From Fibrobacteria bacterium GUT31 (lineage in GTDB: Bacteria; Fibrobacterota; Fibrobacteria; Fibrobacterales; Fibrobacteraceae): 63,789 nucleotides of DNA. The notes under the pieces are model-generated. The model did not search any database. It was given only the letters and a program-made list of their open reading frames with translations, and was not told where the DNA came from. The DNA lies in NCBI GenBank assembly GCA_001462225.1, contig LIUH01000187.1:1-63789 (forward strand), written 5' to 3'. Below are positions 27,376 to 41,234 of this stretch, one piece after another. The position numbers were made by a program, and so were the translations under genes. Each line of letters starts with the position of its first letter. Positions within the stretch are counted from its first letter, which is position 1.

Positions 27376-27838
27376 GCAACGCAACTGCTTGCGCGGCTAT
27401 GCCTTCTTCGCGACCCGTGAAGCCCAGCTTTTCTGCAGTTGTAGCTTTGATGCCGATTTTTGCCTCTTCTATTTCGAGTGTTTTGGAGAGAACGGCTTTC
27501 ATTTTCATGCGATGCGGATTTATTTGGGGTTTTTCTGCCATTACAATGCTGTCTATGTTCTCTATTTTAAAACCGAGTTTTGAAATTTCCTCTTTAACAT
27601 TTTTTAAAAGTATTTGGCTATCGATGTTTTTGAATTTTTGGTCTGTATCCGGAAAATAAGTACCTATATCTCCAAGGCCGGCCGCTCCGAGCAAGGCATC
27701 GCAAATAGCATGAGTAAGCACATCGGCATCGCTATGCCCTAAAAGCCCCTTTGAATGCTCAATTTCCACGCCGCCGATAATACACTTCCGCCCTTCTGCC
27801 AAGCGATGAACATCAAAACCGATTCCAATTCTGAACAT
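27356..27838 (-). CDS. ispF: 2-C-methyl-D-erythritol 2,4-cyclodiphosphate synthase
   Basis: 160 aa, typical length. IspF makes the cyclic diphosphate intermediate of the MEP isoprenoid pathway. Zinc ligands are in GFDVHRL (DVH) and the His of LGHSDADVLTHAICDALLGA; other motifs are GDIGTYFPDTD and KATTAEKLGFTGREEGIAAQAV. The ATG is 7 nt from a TAAATT box with no Shine-Dalgarno. It is divergent from the DUF3990 gene. Confidence 0.95.
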   Translation of the reverse strand: MFRIGIGFDVHRLAEGRKCIIGGVEIEHSKGLLGHSDADVLTHAICDALLGAAGLGDIGTYFPDTDQKFKNIDSQILLKNVKEEISKLGFKIENIDSIVMAEKPQINPHRMKMKAVLSKTLEIEEAKIGIKATTAEKLGFTGREEGIAAQAVALLTSFPQ

Positions 27839-27845
27839 GGTGGAG

Positions 27846-27851
27846 AATTTA
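27846..27851 (-). promoter_or_regulatory. Putative -10 box of ispF (leaderless)
   Basis: TAAATT (minus strand), 7 nt before the ispF ATG, at the left edge of a short copy of the intergenic element carrying AAACGTTGAT and GGGGAGT-type repeats. Confidence 0.45.
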
Positions 27852-27910
27852 GTAAACGTTGATAAACTGGTTTAGGGAGTGGGGAGTGGCTAAATCCGCA
27901 TTTTCTTTAC

Positions 27911-27916
27911 TATATT
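27911..27916 (+). promoter_or_regulatory. Putative -10 box of the DUF3990-secA operon
   Basis: TATATT, 11 nt before ATG 27928, with no Shine-Dalgarno. Confidence 0.5.
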
Positions 27917-27927
27917 TGCCATAATAT

Positions 27928-28380
27928 ATGCTCTTATATCATGGCAGTTATTTGGAAATTAAAAAGCCGCAAATACTTGCGGGAAAATATGCTAAGGATT
28001 TTGGAACAGGTTTTTATTGCACAGCTTTAATGGAACAAGCGGTTCGATGGGCAAGCCGCTATAATTCTCCTATTCTGAATATTTATGAATATGAAAAAGA
28101 TTCTTCATTGAAAACAAGAGAATTTCCCGAAATGACGGAAGAATGGCTGGATTTCATAATTTTTTGCAGAAGCGGGAAAAAACACGATTACGATATTGTA
28201 AGCGGTCCAATGGCAAATGATCAAATTTACAACTACATAAGCGATTATATGGACGGATCAATAACAAGGGAACAATTTTGGGTTCTGGCAAAATTCAAGC
28301 ATCCTACGCATCAAATAACATTTTGCACAGAGCTTGCACTGAAAGGTTTGAAATTTGCTAGAAGCGAGGTATTGAAATGA
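27928..28380 (+). CDS. DUF3990-family protein (ADP-ribosyltransferase-like fold)
   Basis: 150 aa. It begins LLYHGSYLEIKKPQI and has GKYAKDFGTGFYCTALMEQAVRWASRY, the DUF3990 signature; this family is grouped with the ADP-ribosyltransferase-like superfamily, in which the HGS and FGxGFY motifs contact NAD. Catalytic activity is inferred only. Partner: the 149-aa gene at 28377 overlaps it by 4 nt, as with DUF3990 genes that sit beside small DUF3791-type genes in apparent toxin-antitoxin-like pairs. The unusual point is that the pair heads an operon continuing through an MBL hydrolase into secA. Confidence 0.7.
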   Translation: MLLYHGSYLEIKKPQILAGKYAKDFGTGFYCTALMEQAVRWASRYNSPILNIYEYEKDSSLKTREFPEMTEEWLDFIIFCRSGKKHDYDIVSGPMANDQIYNYISDYMDGSITREQFWVLAKFKHPTHQITFCTELALKGLKFARSEVLK

Positions 28381-28826
28381 TAGGCAGGGAAATTAAGGAA
28401 CATAACGATTTGTTTTTTGTGTGCTCTCTGATAGATTATATAGCACGCAAGGTTAAATCGCATAGGAACACGGTTGCAAATTCAATAGGAAAAGAGGAAT
28501 TAAACAAAATTTTCAATTTGGCAGATGTTTATCATTCGGAAAATATTGATAAAATAAGTGACGAATTTATAGAAAAATTTGCCATTTCAAGCGATAATTT
28601 TCCCACCGAAAGCAAATACGCCCTTCCTTCGCATTGGGACATAGGCAAGGTATATAAGAGGTTAATCATAAATATAGCCGAACATGAACAAATAGACTTT
28701 ATCTCTGCACTCATCAAAGCCTATAATTCGCTAGTTTCGGAAAAAATAGAGAACTTCAACAGCAGCCTATACTACGAAAACCCAAGTTATATTTTCGCTT
28801 GCTACCGAGAAAATAAGGTGTTATGA
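28377..28826 (+). CDS. Partner protein of DUF3990 gene
   Basis: 149 aa, overlapping the upstream DUF3990 gene and the downstream hydrolase gene by 4 nt each. It is mostly helical: FFVCSLIDYIARKVKSHRNTV at the start is like DUF3791 proteins, which accompany DUF3990; the C-terminal half (WDIGKVYKRLIINIAEHE, then VLISALIKAYNS-like helix) is extra. Possible antitoxin or accessory factor; this is inference from position. Confidence 0.5.
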   Translation: MIGREIKEHNDLFFVCSLIDYIARKVKSHRNTVANSIGKEELNKIFNLADVYHSENIDKISDEFIEKFAISSDNFPTESKYALPSHWDIGKVYKRLIINIAEHEQIDFISALIKAYNSLVSEKIENFNSSLYYENPSYIFACYRENKVL

Positions 28827-29956
28827 AACCTGCAGGTAGCAATATATGCTTGTTTTTACTACTACTCTGCCGTTTTTTACCGGCACAGGAGAGCTTTATG
28901 TTGACCGAAACAGTCGATACCGGACGCGTTAAACCCATTTTTGAGCATGGAAAATTCACTAATCCATTTCCGGCACAAAAAGTGAACAGCCAGGGTGCTT
29001 TTAAAGCGCGGTTCAGTAATAAAGCCATAACCAGGCCGCCGCAATATTTGCCGGCAGAACAAGTGGATGTTGCAAAGGCCTTTCCCAAAAATAAAGAGGG
29101 TTTATATGTGACTTGGCTGGGGCATTCCAGTTTTCTTATGCAAATAGACGGGGTGCGCATTTTAATAGACCCGGTGCTCAGCAACAATATTTCTCCGGTT
29201 CCTCTGTTCAGCGTCCGGCGTTTTCAAAAAGAAGCCCCTGTGAGCGCAGAGGAATTGCCTTTTATAGATGCTGTTTTTATTTCTCATAACCACTACGATC
29301 ATTTGGACAGACGGACTATTGCCGAACTTGAACATAAGGTTGGGTTCTTTTTAGCACCGCTTGGGGTAGGCGATATTTTGCGGGAGTGGGGAATAGATTC
29401 CGCCAAGATTCGTGAATTTACCTGGTGGCAAGAGGGAACACTCAAGGGACTATCGGGGAAAACCCTAAAATTTGCCTGCACCCCGGCGCGTCATTTTTCC
29501 TTGCGAAGCCCCTTTGACAAAGACAAAACCCTATGGGCTTCTTGGGTTTTAATGGGTTCTGCTCACAAGGTATTTTACAGCGGCGATACAAGCTATGAAA
29601 TACATTTTAAGCAAATAGGCTACCACTACGGGCCTTTTGACCTGAACCTTATGGAGAACGGGCAATACAGCATCTACTGGCCCAGCAGCCATTTAATGCC
29701 GGAAGACGGGGTAAAGGCCCATATCGATTTGAAAGGCAAATACATGATGCCTGTGCATTGGGGTAGTTTTAATTTGTCTATCCACGACTGGTGGGAACCT
29801 ATTGAAAGAGTGAGCAAGGAGGCGTTGGAAAAAGGCGTTAACCTGCTCACCCCCGGCGTTGGGCAAACTTTGTCTATAGATGAAAAGCCGGTCACATCGG
29901 CTTGGTGGAAAAATTTCTACATTACCACCCAACGCACTTCCCAACGGACCCTATGA
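28823..29956 (+). CDS. Metallo-beta-lactamase-fold hydrolase (NAPE-PLD/UlaG-like), secreted
   Basis: 377 aa. Signal peptide ([14 protein letters not shown]). The metallo-beta-lactamase fold has [24 protein letters not shown], the metal motif SHNHYDHLD (HxHxDH), [33 protein letters not shown] and [17 protein letters not shown]. This layout matches the N-acylphosphatidylethanolamine phospholipase D / UlaG branch. It may act on a periplasmic lipid or phosphoester. It overlaps secA by 4 nt (ATGA). Confidence 0.82.
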   Translation: MKPAGSNICLFLLLLCRFLPAQESFMLTETVDTGRVKPIFEHGKFTNPFPAQKVNSQGAFKARFSNKAITRPPQYLPAEQVDVAKAFPKNKEGLYVTWLGHSSFLMQIDGVRILIDPVLSNNISPVPLFSVRRFQKEAPVSAEELPFIDAVFISHNHYDHLDRRTIAELEHKVGFFLAPLGVGDILREWGIDSAKIREFTWWQEGTLKGLSGKTLKFACTPARHFSLRSPFDKDKTLWASWVLMGSAHKVFYSGDTSYEIHFKQIGYHYGPFDLNLMENGQYSIYWPSSHLMPEDGVKAHIDLKGKYMMPVHWGSFNLSIHDWWEPIERVSKEALEKGVNLLTPGVGQTLSIDEKPVTSAWWKNFYITTQRTSQRTL

Positions 29957-32748
29957 GCATACTGGACAAATTGCTTTATAAAATGTTTGGCACGCCACAT
30001 GCAAGAAAAGTAAAACGCTTGCAGCCGGTGCTTGATTCTATTAGTACAAAACTTGTCGAATGCCAAAAATTAAACGACTCCGAACTGGTCGCAAAAACCG
30101 CTGAATTCAAAGAATGTTTGAAAAACGGGCAAACTTTAGAAGATATTAAAGTTGAAGCCTTTGCCGTTAGCCAAGAAGCCTGTGATAGGCGGCTCGGCAT
30201 TTTTAATGTTTTTGACCCACAGCACGAATTTGATTTTTCCAAACTTTCGGAAGCTAGGCAAAAAGAAGCAGAGGCGGCAAAGGAACTTTTGGCAAATGGA
30301 ACTTTAGAGTGGGAAGTTTATCTTTCGGCGGATTTTTACGCAGAGGTTCGCGAGCTTTACCCCGAATCCGTTAAACCTTTTAGGATGATGCCTTTCCCCG
30401 TGCAGATAATAGGCGGATTGATTCTGCACGAGGGCGCAATCGCAGAAATGGCAACAGGCGAAGGCAAAACCCTCGCGGCTGCCTGCCCGGTGTACTTAAA
30501 TGCTCTCTCCGGCGATGGCGTTCATGTGGTAACCGTGAACGATTATTTAGCAGGTCGCGATGCCAAAAATATGGGCAGGGTTTATAAATTTCTTGGCTTG
30601 GAGGTCGGCTTAATCGTCCACGGCTTGAACAACGAACAGCGTAGAACCAGCTATAATTCCGATGTTGTTTACGGGACAAACAACGAATTCGGTTTTGATT
30701 ATTTGCGCGACAATATGGCAATCCAACAAGAAGACCTCACGCAGAGGATTCTAAACTTTTGCATAATTGACGAAGTGGATTCCATTTTGATAGACGAGGC
30801 GCGTACCCCGCTGATAATTTCCGGTGCGGCAGAAGATGCAACCGACAAGTACCGCAAAGCAAACGACTTGGTAAAACGTCTTAAAAAAGATGAAGACTAC
30901 ACAATAGACGAAAAACACAAGAACGTGCAAATCACCGAAAAAGGCGTAAACAAAATTGAATCCGTAATGGGTTTTAAGGGGCTTTACGGGGAACATGCGG
31001 ACTGGGTGCATTACATTTTGCAGGCTATAAAAGCACACAATGTTTTTGTGAAGGACGTGGACTACATTGTAAGGAACGGCGAAATTGTAATAGTTGATGA
31101 AAACACAGGCCGCCTAATGGAAGGGCGCCGCTACTCAGAGGGTATTCACCAATCCATTGAAGCAAAGGAAAATGTGCAAATTCGCAGGGAAAACCAAACC
31201 CTTGCAACCATAACTTTCCAAAACCTCTTCCGCATGTATAAAAAACTCTCCGGCATGACGGGTACAGCAGAAACCGAGGCTACGGAATTTTTGAAAATCT
31301 ACAATATGCCGACCTGGGTTATACCCACGCACAAACCATGTATTCGCGATGATATGCAAGACCAAATTTACAAAACAGCAGATGCAAAATGGAGAGCGAT
31401 TATCGCGGATATAAAAAGAAGGCACGAAAACGGACAGCCTATTTTAGCGGGAACAATTTCGGTGGAAAAATCGGAAAAGCTATCCACAATGCTGCGCATA
31501 GAAGGTATTCCCCACGATGTTTTGAATGCTAAAAATCATGGACGAGAAGCTGAGATCATCCAGTATGCCGGCCATAAAGGAAAAGTGACGGTTGCAACAA
31601 ACATGGCCGGCCGCGGAACGGACATCGCTCTGGGACCCGGTGTTGTTGAACTCGGAGGCTTGCATGTACTCGGCACCGAAAGGCACGAGAGCCGCCGTAT
31701 AGATAACCAGTTGAGAGGCCGCTCCGGCAGGCAGGGAGATCCGGGTTCTTCTCAATACTTTTTATCGCTGGACGATGATTTAATGCGAATTTTCGGTGGC
31801 GAAGGAATTAAAAAAATAATGGACAGATTGGGATTCAAGGATGATGATGTGATTGAGCATCCTTGGGTCACGAAAAGCGTCCGCAACGCGCAACGAAGAA
31901 TCGAAGGGCAGAATTTTGACGCCCGCAAACATTTGCTTGACTACGATAATGTAATGAATGAGCAGAGAAAGGTCATTTATTTCTTGCGCCGCCGCATTCT
32001 GATGGGAGAAGACATAAAACCCGAGATTTCAAATCGCTTGGAAGACGCTGCGGATATAAAAGTCAGCAAATACGTTACGCCGGGTTCCTATCCGGAAACC
32101 TGGGATATGGAAGGGCTTAAAACCGATTTGCTACGCAGCATGGGTTTTGAATACAATCCCGAACAAGAACATTTGACGGGAATGACAGCCGAGCAACTCT
32201 TAGACGAAGTTATTAAATTGTATCAAGAACGCTACTCAAAAATCGGCTCAATGCTCCCGCCGGAAGAACTTTCCCGTTTTGAACGCACCGTTCTTTTGCA
32301 TTCAATAGATTCGCAATGGAAGGAACACCTTTACGGAATGGATCATTTGCGGGATGCTATTCGCTTTCACGGCTATGCGCAAAGAGACCCTCTTATTGTG
32401 TACAAAAGCGAAGGTTTTAAGATGTTTCAGGAGTGCTTGGAAAACATAGCCACAAACACAGTTATGGGAATTTTGAATGTACGCGTTGAGGTAAACGGGC
32501 AATCTGTTCCGCTGGCGGCAATTCCCACTCCGCAAAAGCCGACCATGACTTTTGAAAACAGAAACTCCGCAGGCGAAACTATTCCTCCTCAGGGCCAGCC
32601 GCAACGAACCGCCGCTCCCCCAGGTGCCCGGCAACAACGCCCCGCGTCAAAATCCGTACCCGTAGTGAATCAAATCCCAAAAGTAGGTCGCAACGACCCT
32701 TGCCCTTGCGGAAGCGGGAAAAAATACAAGCAGTGCCATGGAAAGTAA
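29953..32748 (+). CDS. secA: Protein translocase ATPase SecA
   Basis: 931 aa from ATG 29953, which overlaps the hydrolase stop (ATGA); a longer reading frame is not needed. SecA drives post-translational export through SecYEG. The helicase motor shows [24 protein letters not shown] (Walker A GEGKT), [31 protein letters not shown] (DEVD box), [22 protein letters not shown] and [18 protein letters not shown]. The C-terminal zinc-binding SEC-C motif is complete ([14 protein letters not shown]). Full length. Confidence 0.97.
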   Translation: MSILDKLLYKMFGTPHARKVKRLQPVLDSISTKLVECQKLNDSELVAKTAEFKECLKNGQTLEDIKVEAFAVSQEACDRRLGIFNVFDPQHEFDFSKLSEARQKEAEAAKELLANGTLEWEVYLSADFYAEVRELYPESVKPFRMMPFPVQIIGGLILHEGAIAEMATGEGKTLAAACPVYLNALSGDGVHVVTVNDYLAGRDAKNMGRVYKFLGLEVGLIVHGLNNEQRRTSYNSDVVYGTNNEFGFDYLRDNMAIQQEDLTQRILNFCIIDEVDSILIDEARTPLIISGAAEDATDKYRKANDLVKRLKKDEDYTIDEKHKNVQITEKGVNKIESVMGFKGLYGEHADWVHYILQAIKAHNVFVKDVDYIVRNGEIVIVDENTGRLMEGRRYSEGIHQSIEAKENVQIRRENQTLATITFQNLFRMYKKLSGMTGTAETEATEFLKIYNMPTWVIPTHKPCIRDDMQDQIYKTADAKWRAIIADIKRRHENGQPILAGTISVEKSEKLSTMLRIEGIPHDVLNAKNHGREAEIIQYAGHKGKVTVATNMAGRGTDIALGPGVVELGGLHVLGTERHESRRIDNQLRGRSGRQGDPGSSQYFLSLDDDLMRIFGGEGIKKIMDRLGFKDDDVIEHPWVTKSVRNAQRRIEGQNFDARKHLLDYDNVMNEQRKVIYFLRRRILMGEDIKPEISNRLEDAADIKVSKYVTPGSYPETWDMEGLKTDLLRSMGFEYNPEQEHLTGMTAEQLLDEVIKLYQERYSKIGSMLPPEELSRFERTVLLHSIDSQWKEHLYGMDHLRDAIRFHGYAQRDPLIVYKSEGFKMFQECLENIATNTVMGILNVRVEVNGQSVPLAAIPTPQKPTMTFENRNSAGETIPPQGQPQRTAAPPGARQQRPASKSVPVVNQIPKVGRNDPCPCGSGKKYKQCHGK

Positions 32749-32764
32749 ATACTGCTAGGCTGCC

Positions 32765-33307
32765 TCAAGATGAATCCCGAATGTAACGGACAGAGAGCAT
32801 ATCAAACTTGTAGAGATTGCCTTTGTACACGTCGCTGATTAGGTAATGCATGATGTAAGCGTCGGCATTGTTGTAGCTATAAGCATTGATATTATTGCCA
32901 TCCGTGGCACTCCACCAATATCCGTAGTTACCGATTAAGTCGAAACTGCCGTCCAAACGACCGACTCCGCCCGGCAGAGCCGAAAAACCATAGCTGTTTG
33001 TGCCGTTGCCTTCGAAATGCCAACCGCTAGTTGCTTTCAGTGCAGCTCCTGTAGTGAGAAAGCCTCCTGTATAATTTACAAGAACATCCCAGTCCCTATT
33101 GTTCGGCAAATGCCAACCTACTGGGCATGCCGTCATAGCAGCATCCCAAGTGTATAAGCGACCGTATGTTGCACAGTTAGCGGGGTTGTTATCGTAGCAT
33201 TTGCTGCCTCCCACAGCGTAATTCAAATTCTCCGCCATCCAAGTTTGAGTGCCGATTTTTACTGTTTTATATATTTGGCCGCCATATTCAAAGCACCCGG
33301 TTTCCAT
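32765..33307 (-). CDS. FISUMP-domain protein without signal peptide
   Basis: 180 aa. FISUMP is the Fibrobacter succinogenes major paralogous domain, unknown in function. The hallmarks are TVKIGTQTWMAENLNYAV, CYDNNPANCATYGRLYTWDAA, CPVGWHLPNNRDWD, YGFSALPGG and YWWSATDGNN. Unlike the paralogues at 45274 and 59433-62947 it has no lipoprotein signal and starts METGCFEYGGQIYK just before the domain, so it is either cytoplasmic or N-terminally truncated. The ATG is 7 nt from a TAAATT box (33315-33320). Confidence 0.8.
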   Translation of the reverse strand: METGCFEYGGQIYKTVKIGTQTWMAENLNYAVGGSKCYDNNPANCATYGRLYTWDAAMTACPVGWHLPNNRDWDVLVNYTGGFLTTGAALKATSGWHFEGNGTNSYGFSALPGGVGRLDGSFDLIGNYGYWWSATDGNNINAYSYNNADAYIMHYLISDVYKGNLYKFDMLSVRYIRDSS

Positions 33308-33314
33308 ATGCGAA

Positions 33315-33320
33315 AATTTA
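33315..33320 (-). promoter_or_regulatory. Putative -10 box of the FISUMP gene at 32765
   Basis: TAAATT (minus strand) preceded by TTTTC, 7 nt from the ATG at 33307. Confidence 0.4.
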
Positions 33321-33469
33321 GAAAACGCTGATTTACTATAGTAGCCGTTGATTTATTCGTTTGGGGAGTAGCTAGTAGGGAGTGGGGAGTGGAAAAAACA
33401 TGAATTTAAGCGTTTTTCTACTCCCTACTCCCCATTCCCTACTCCCTAAACTAGTTAATCATTACTTAC

Positions 33470-33475
33470 TATATT
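33470..33475 (+). promoter_or_regulatory. Putative -10 box of nifJ
   Basis: TATATT at the right end of the palindromic element, 32 nt before the nifJ ATG, which has an RBS (GGGAG). Confidence 0.5.
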
Positions 33476-33506
33476 TTTATTCACCGTTTTATATTTGGGA
33501 GATTTT

Positions 33507-36500
33507 ATGTCAAAAAACATGATTGCTGTTGACGGAAATGAGGCAACTGCAAGAGTTGCGCACAAGGTTAGCGAAGTTGTTGCTATTTACCCTATAACCC
33601 CCTCCACTCCTATGGCCGAGCTTTGCGATGCCTGGAGTGCACAAGGCAAAAAGAATATCTGGGGGCAAGTTCCCAGAGTTGTAGAGCTGCAGTCTGAAGG
33701 CGGAGCTGCCGGCGCAGTTCACGGTTCATTGCAGGCAGGTGCCTTAACCACCACCTTTACCGCCTCGCAGGGCTTGCTTTTGATGATTCCCAATATGTTC
33801 AAAATAGCAGGCGAACTCACTCCCGCAGTGTTCCACGTTAGCGCACGAGCTTTAGCAATGCAAGGTCTTTCTATTTTTGGCGACCACTCCGATGTTATGA
33901 CGTGTAGGCAAACAGGTTTTGCCATGCTCGCAAGCTCAAGCGTTCAAGAAGCCCACGACCTTGCGCTGGTAGCTCACGCCGCAACACTGAAAGCTCGCAT
34001 TCCGTTCATACATTTTTTTGACGGATTCCGTACCTCCCACGAAATAATCAAAATAGAAGAATTGACCTCGGAAATAATAAAAGAACTCATAGACGATAAA
34101 CTTGTAGCAGCAAACCGTGCAAGGGCTTTGACCCCCGATGCTCCGGTTATGCGAGGCACAGCGCAAAATCCAGATGTTTATTTCCAAGGCCGCGAAACCG
34201 TAAATCCTTTTTACGCTGCCACCCCTGCCACAGTTCAAGAGTACATGGATAAACTCGCAAAACTAACGGGACGCAAATACAGCCTAGTTGAATACACCGG
34301 TGCCGCAGATGCGGAAACGGTTATAGTTGTTATGGGTTCCGGTGCCCTTACCGTTAAAGAAACCATTGAATTATTAGCCGGCAAGGGCCAAAAAGTAGGT
34401 GTGCTGAATGTTCACCTTTACCGCCCTTTCCCCGCAAAAGAAGTCTTGGCTGCACTCCCTAAAACCGTAAAAAATATCGCTGTGCTTGACCGTTGCAAAG
34501 AACCCGGTAGCGTAGGCGAGCCTCTTTTCCAAGATGTTTTAACCGCAGTCTCAGAAGCGGCGATGAACGGCGAGCGTCCGCTCCCGAAAGTACTGGCTGG
34601 CCGCTACGGTCTTGCCTCAAAGGAATTCACACCGGCTTGCGTTAAAGCTGTTTTAGACAACGCAGCAAATGCAAACTCCAAAAACCACTTCACGGTTGGC
34701 ATAAACGATGATGTAAGCGGCACAAGTTTAAAAGTTGATGAATCCTTCCGTTTGGAAAAGAAATTGTTCCAAGCTATGTTCTACGGTCTTGGCGCAGACG
34801 GCACCGTTGGAGCGAACAAGAACTCCATCAAAATAATAGGCGAATGCACGGACAACTACACTCAAGGCTACTTTGTTTACGATTCCAAAAAGAGCGGCAG
34901 CGGCACCACAAGCCATTTGCGCTTTGGAAAAGACCCAATCCATGCCCCATACTTAATTGAGCTAAACCAAGCGGATTTTGTAGCTTGCCACCACACGCCG
35001 CACCTTGACCAGATAAATATGCTTCGCTTTGCAAAACCGGGCGCAGTGTTCCTCTTGAACACCTTGGCCTCCGCAGACGAGGCTTGGAGCACTTTCCCAA
35101 AAGAGGTTCAAACGCAGATTGTAGAGAAAAAGTTGAAGGTTTATGTAATAGATGGTTACAAGGTTGCGCATGAAACAGGAATGGGACGGCGCATAAACAC
35201 CATTATGCAAACTTGCTTCTTTGCAATATCGGGCATTTTGCCAAAAGACGAGGCCATTGGCCATATCAAAGATTCTATTAAAAAGAGTTATTTAAAGAAA
35301 GGCGAAGAAGTTGTTAAAAAGAACTGGGAGGCGGTGGATAAAACCCTTGCGAATTTGCACGAGGTTAAAATTCCGGATTCCGTCACCGCAACCAAAACCT
35401 TCCGCCCCGCTTTAATAGGCACAAACGACAAATTCCTGAACACCGTGACAGCAAAGATCATTGAGGGTTATGGCGATGAACTGCCTGTTTCCGCAATGCC
35501 TGTGGATGGTACTTATCCGACCGCGACTTCAAAATATGAGAAGCGCGACTTGGCTTTGGAAATCCCTGTTTGGAATGCGGAGAGTTGCATTCAATGCGGA
35601 AAATGCGCTATGGTTTGCCCACATGCTGCAATTCGCACCAAAGCCTACGATGCCTCTGTCCTGTCCGGTGCGCCGGAAGGCTTTAAGAGCAAAGACGCCA
35701 ACAAGGCCTTTAAGTTAGAAGGCAATTTCAAATACAGCGTTCAGGTTAGCCCTTACGATTGCACCGGTTGCGGAGTTTGCGTTGAAGCCTGCCCAAAGAC
35801 AAAAGCAGACCCAAATAAAAAATCCATCAATATGACCCCTCAAACGGGAATTGCCGAACAAGAAAACAAAGCGTGGGATTTCTTTGTAAACATACCCGAA
35901 GCAGACCGCTCAAAAATTGACCCGAAATTCGTGTTCAATGCAATGTTGCTAGAACCGCTCTTTGAGTTTAGTGGTGCTTGCACGGGCTGCGGAGAAACCC
36001 CATATGTGCGTTTGGCATCGCAGTTATTCGGAGACAGAATGGTTGTGGCAAATGCAACCGGCTGTTCATCAATTTACGGCGGAAATTTGCCCACCACCCC
36101 TTGGACAAAGAACAAAGACGGCAAAGGCCCTGCGTGGAGCAACTCCTTGTTTGAAGACAACGCCGAATTCGGTTTAGGTATGCGCCTAGCGATAACTCAG
36201 CACGCAAAGCAAGCCGAAGATATTTTAGAGCAAGTAAGCGAAATTCCTGCAGACCTAGTAAAAGCACTCAAAGAGCAAAGCCAAATTGATGATGCCGGCA
36301 TTGCCGCACAGAGAAAAAATGTTGAAAAGCTAAAGGAAATTTTGAAAAATGCAAAAACCCCTGCCGCAGAAAAATTGCTTTCCATAGCGGATTACCTGGT
36401 TCAAAAGAGCGTGTGGATAATGGGCGGTGATGGCTGGGCTTATGATATTGGCTATGGTGGTTTGGATCATGTTTTGGCAAGCGGCGAAAATGTGAATATT

Positions 36501-37034
36501 CTGGTTTTGGATACCGAGGTGTATTCCAATACGGGCGGCCAAGCGAGTAAAAGCACCAATTTAGCGGCAGTCGCGCAGTTTGCGGCAAGCGGAAAACGTG
36601 CCCCGAAAAAGGATCTCGGTTTAATAGCCATGAGCTACAAAAATGTGTATGTGGGCAGGGTTGCAATGGGCGCAAACGATGCGCACACAATCAAGGTATT
36701 CCGCGAGGCAGAGGCGCACAACGGTCCGTCTTTGATACTCGCCTACTCTCCTTGCATTTCGCACGGCATAAAGGATATGCGTTATATGCTGGGTCAACAG
36801 AAAATGGCAGTTGAAAGCGGCTATTGGCCCTTGCTCCGCTACATTCCAGCGAACATAGACGAGGGCAAAAACCCTTTTGTTCTGGACTGCAAAGCCCCAA
36901 CCTTACCGGTAAAGGACTACATTTACACCGAAAACCGCTATAAAATGCTAACCGCTTCCGACCCAACCGCCGCAGAGGATCTCGCTGAGAAGTTGCAAAA
37001 ATTTGTGGACGCCCGGTGGAAGCAGTATGAGGAT

Positions 37035-37049
<15 letters not shown>
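33507..37049 (+). CDS. nifJ: Pyruvate:ferredoxin (flavodoxin) oxidoreductase
   Basis: 1180 aa from ATG 33507 with GGGAG upstream; a TTG at 33495 would overlap the RBS. The homodimeric enzyme splits pyruvate to acetyl-CoA and CO2 with reduction of ferredoxin in anaerobes. Order: domain I with IYPITPSTPMAE, domain II, domain III, an eight-iron ferredoxin domain with CIQCGKCAMVCPHAAIR and CTGCGVCVEACPKTK (about residues 690-760), and the thiamine diphosphate domain with GACTGCGETPYVRLA, GDGWAYDIGYGGLDHVLASG (GDG) and NTGGQASKSTNL. Full length. It fits a strict anaerobe living on sugars. Confidence 0.97.
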
Positions 37050-39879
<2,830 letters not shown>

Positions 39880-39896
<17 letters not shown>

Positions 39897-40938
39897 ATCG
39901 CAATTCAAGTTTTGTTATATATTTGCCGTTTGCAATTTTGCAATCGTAAAAATAGCGGTTTTCGTAAAGCAAATCCAGCCTTTTTTGCATATTCACAATG
40001 CCTATTCCGCTACCGCTCTTGTCCTGGTGGGTCTTTGGAAAATATGTGTTTATGCTTTCAAAAATAATTTTTTCTTTTTTAGAAGTTATCTTTATGCTTA
40101 TGGAGCTATCCTCCACCGAAGGCCCTATACCGTGCTTAAAAACATTTTCCAACATGGGTATAAGCAAAAGCGGTGCTATGGGCGCATCCGGTTCGCTTAA
40201 ATCCGTTTCCAAATTGAACCCCAGTTCCGGGCCGTAGCGAAGCCTCATTAAATCCGAATAGCTGGTTAAAAATTCCACCTCCTGTTTTATGGTCACAGAA
40301 TCCGCTTCCGAGTCGTAAATTACCGAGCGAAGCAGTTTTGAAAGCTGTTGCACGGTTTGTTTGGCGAGTTCCTTGTTTTCGTCTATGAGGGTTAAAATAT
40401 TGTTAAGGGTGTTAAATAGAAAGTGCGGCGATATTTGCATTTTCAAAAACGACAATTCGGAGCGTACATTTTCGAGTTCCAGTTTTTGCATCGCATCTTT
40501 GGAATGAAACCACATTGAAGTTGAGCGAACAGATATTGCAACGCCATTCACGAATATAAGGGCAATAACGCTTTTTATCAGCCATAAAAAGGGAATTGCA
40601 GGTTCCGGAGGCAAGTGTTCTATAACACCAACATCCATAGCATGGTTTTTCCAGATCCCTATTAAGTAAGATATGGTCAGGAACATAATTAAATTTATAA
40701 TCGCATAAATGGCAATTCGTTTTGTGTAAAGAAATTTCGGTATTAAAAAAGAATAGTTTGCATAAAAAGATATGAGCATTGCTAAAAACGGAACGATTGT
40801 CCCGTAGCGAACTTTCCATGTAATTTCGTTATTTGGAATCGTTAAAATCACAGGAACCAGATAAACAAAAAACCACACAAGAATATGTATCACCGGTGGC
40901 GGAACATGCCACTTTTGGAATTTAAGTCTCTTGCTCAT
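39880..40938 (-). CDS. LytS-type sensor histidine kinase
   Basis: 352 aa. Four hydrophobic segments (about residues 15-145), then the His_kinase domain (SFLKMQISPHFLFNTLNNILTLI, phospho-acceptor His about 190) and a HATPase_c (LLLIPMLENVFKHGIG, SGSGIGIVNMQKRLDLLY). This kinase type usually pairs with a LytTR response regulator, but none is next to it. It lies between fliN (1-nt overlap) and uvrA (17-nt overlap), so it shares their transcript. The signal is unknown. Confidence 0.87.
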
Positions 40939-41228
40939 CAGAGGCTCTTTAGTCTTTCTTCGGGGTTTAAAAGCGTAACCAGCCTGAATCCCAAATGATT
41001 GTTCATAATAACAACTTCGCCTTTCGCCATAACTTTCCCATTGATCTGCAAGTCAACATTTTCGCCGGCCACTCTATTCAACTCTATAACCGAGCCTTTT
41101 TGCCAGTTGAGCAAATCCCGTACGGTTATCATTGTTGAACCTAGTTCCATAACCATTGGGAAGCGCAAATCCTGCAGTTGCTCCATATCCAGGCTTTTAC
41201 GATTGCTTTTTGCATAGTCTTTTGGCAT
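40938..41228 (-). CDS. fliN: Flagellar motor switch protein FliN (SpoA domain)
   Basis: 96 aa. The SpoA/FliN core is clear: FPMVMELGSTMITVRDLLNWQKGSVIELNRVAGENVDLQINGKVMAKGEVVIMNNHLGFRL (split around residues 23-84). FliN builds the C ring that sets rotation direction and is part of the export gate. It is short, without the long N-terminal CheC-like part of FliY. Its ATG is 6 nt from TATATT (41235-41240). It leads the fliN-kinase-uvrA transcript. Confidence 0.88.
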   Translation of the reverse strand: MPKDYAKSNRKSLDMEQLQDLRFPMVMELGSTMITVRDLLNWQKGSVIELNRVAGENVDLQINGKVMAKGEVVIMNNHLGFRLVTLLNPEERLKSL

Positions 41229-41234
41229 AAGAGA

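Larger units (their letters stand above)
27846..27916. repeat. Short copy of intergenic promoter element with heptad repeat
   Basis: Between the divergent ispF and DUF3990 genes. It contains AAACGTTGAT, a short G-rich run of GGGAGTG units (27874-27887) and ends with TTTACTATATT. The same end sequences frame longer palindromic copies at 33315, 41235 and 56350. Confidence 0.6.
33315..33475. repeat. Intergenic palindromic element with GGGGAGT heptads
   Basis: Left end TAAATT...AAACGCTGAT, then a G-rich arm of GGGGAGT/AGGGAGT heptads (33360-33390), an AT-rich spacer with AAAAAACATGAATTTAAGCG, then a C-rich arm (33416-33448, ACTCCCT and ACTCCCC units) and a right end with TTAATCATTACTTACTATATT. 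Arms are nearly complementary and could form a long hairpin. The ends provide promoter-like boxes for the FISUMP gene leftward and for nifJ rightward. Confidence 0.85.

Noticed and set aside
30380-30721. Minus-strand Arg-rich frame inside secA
   Set aside because: Shadow of the SecA motor region; SecA motifs are intact.
36061-36180. Selenocysteine or other recoding in nifJ
   Set aside because: The frame is continuous with normal Cys codons at cluster positions; no in-frame stop.
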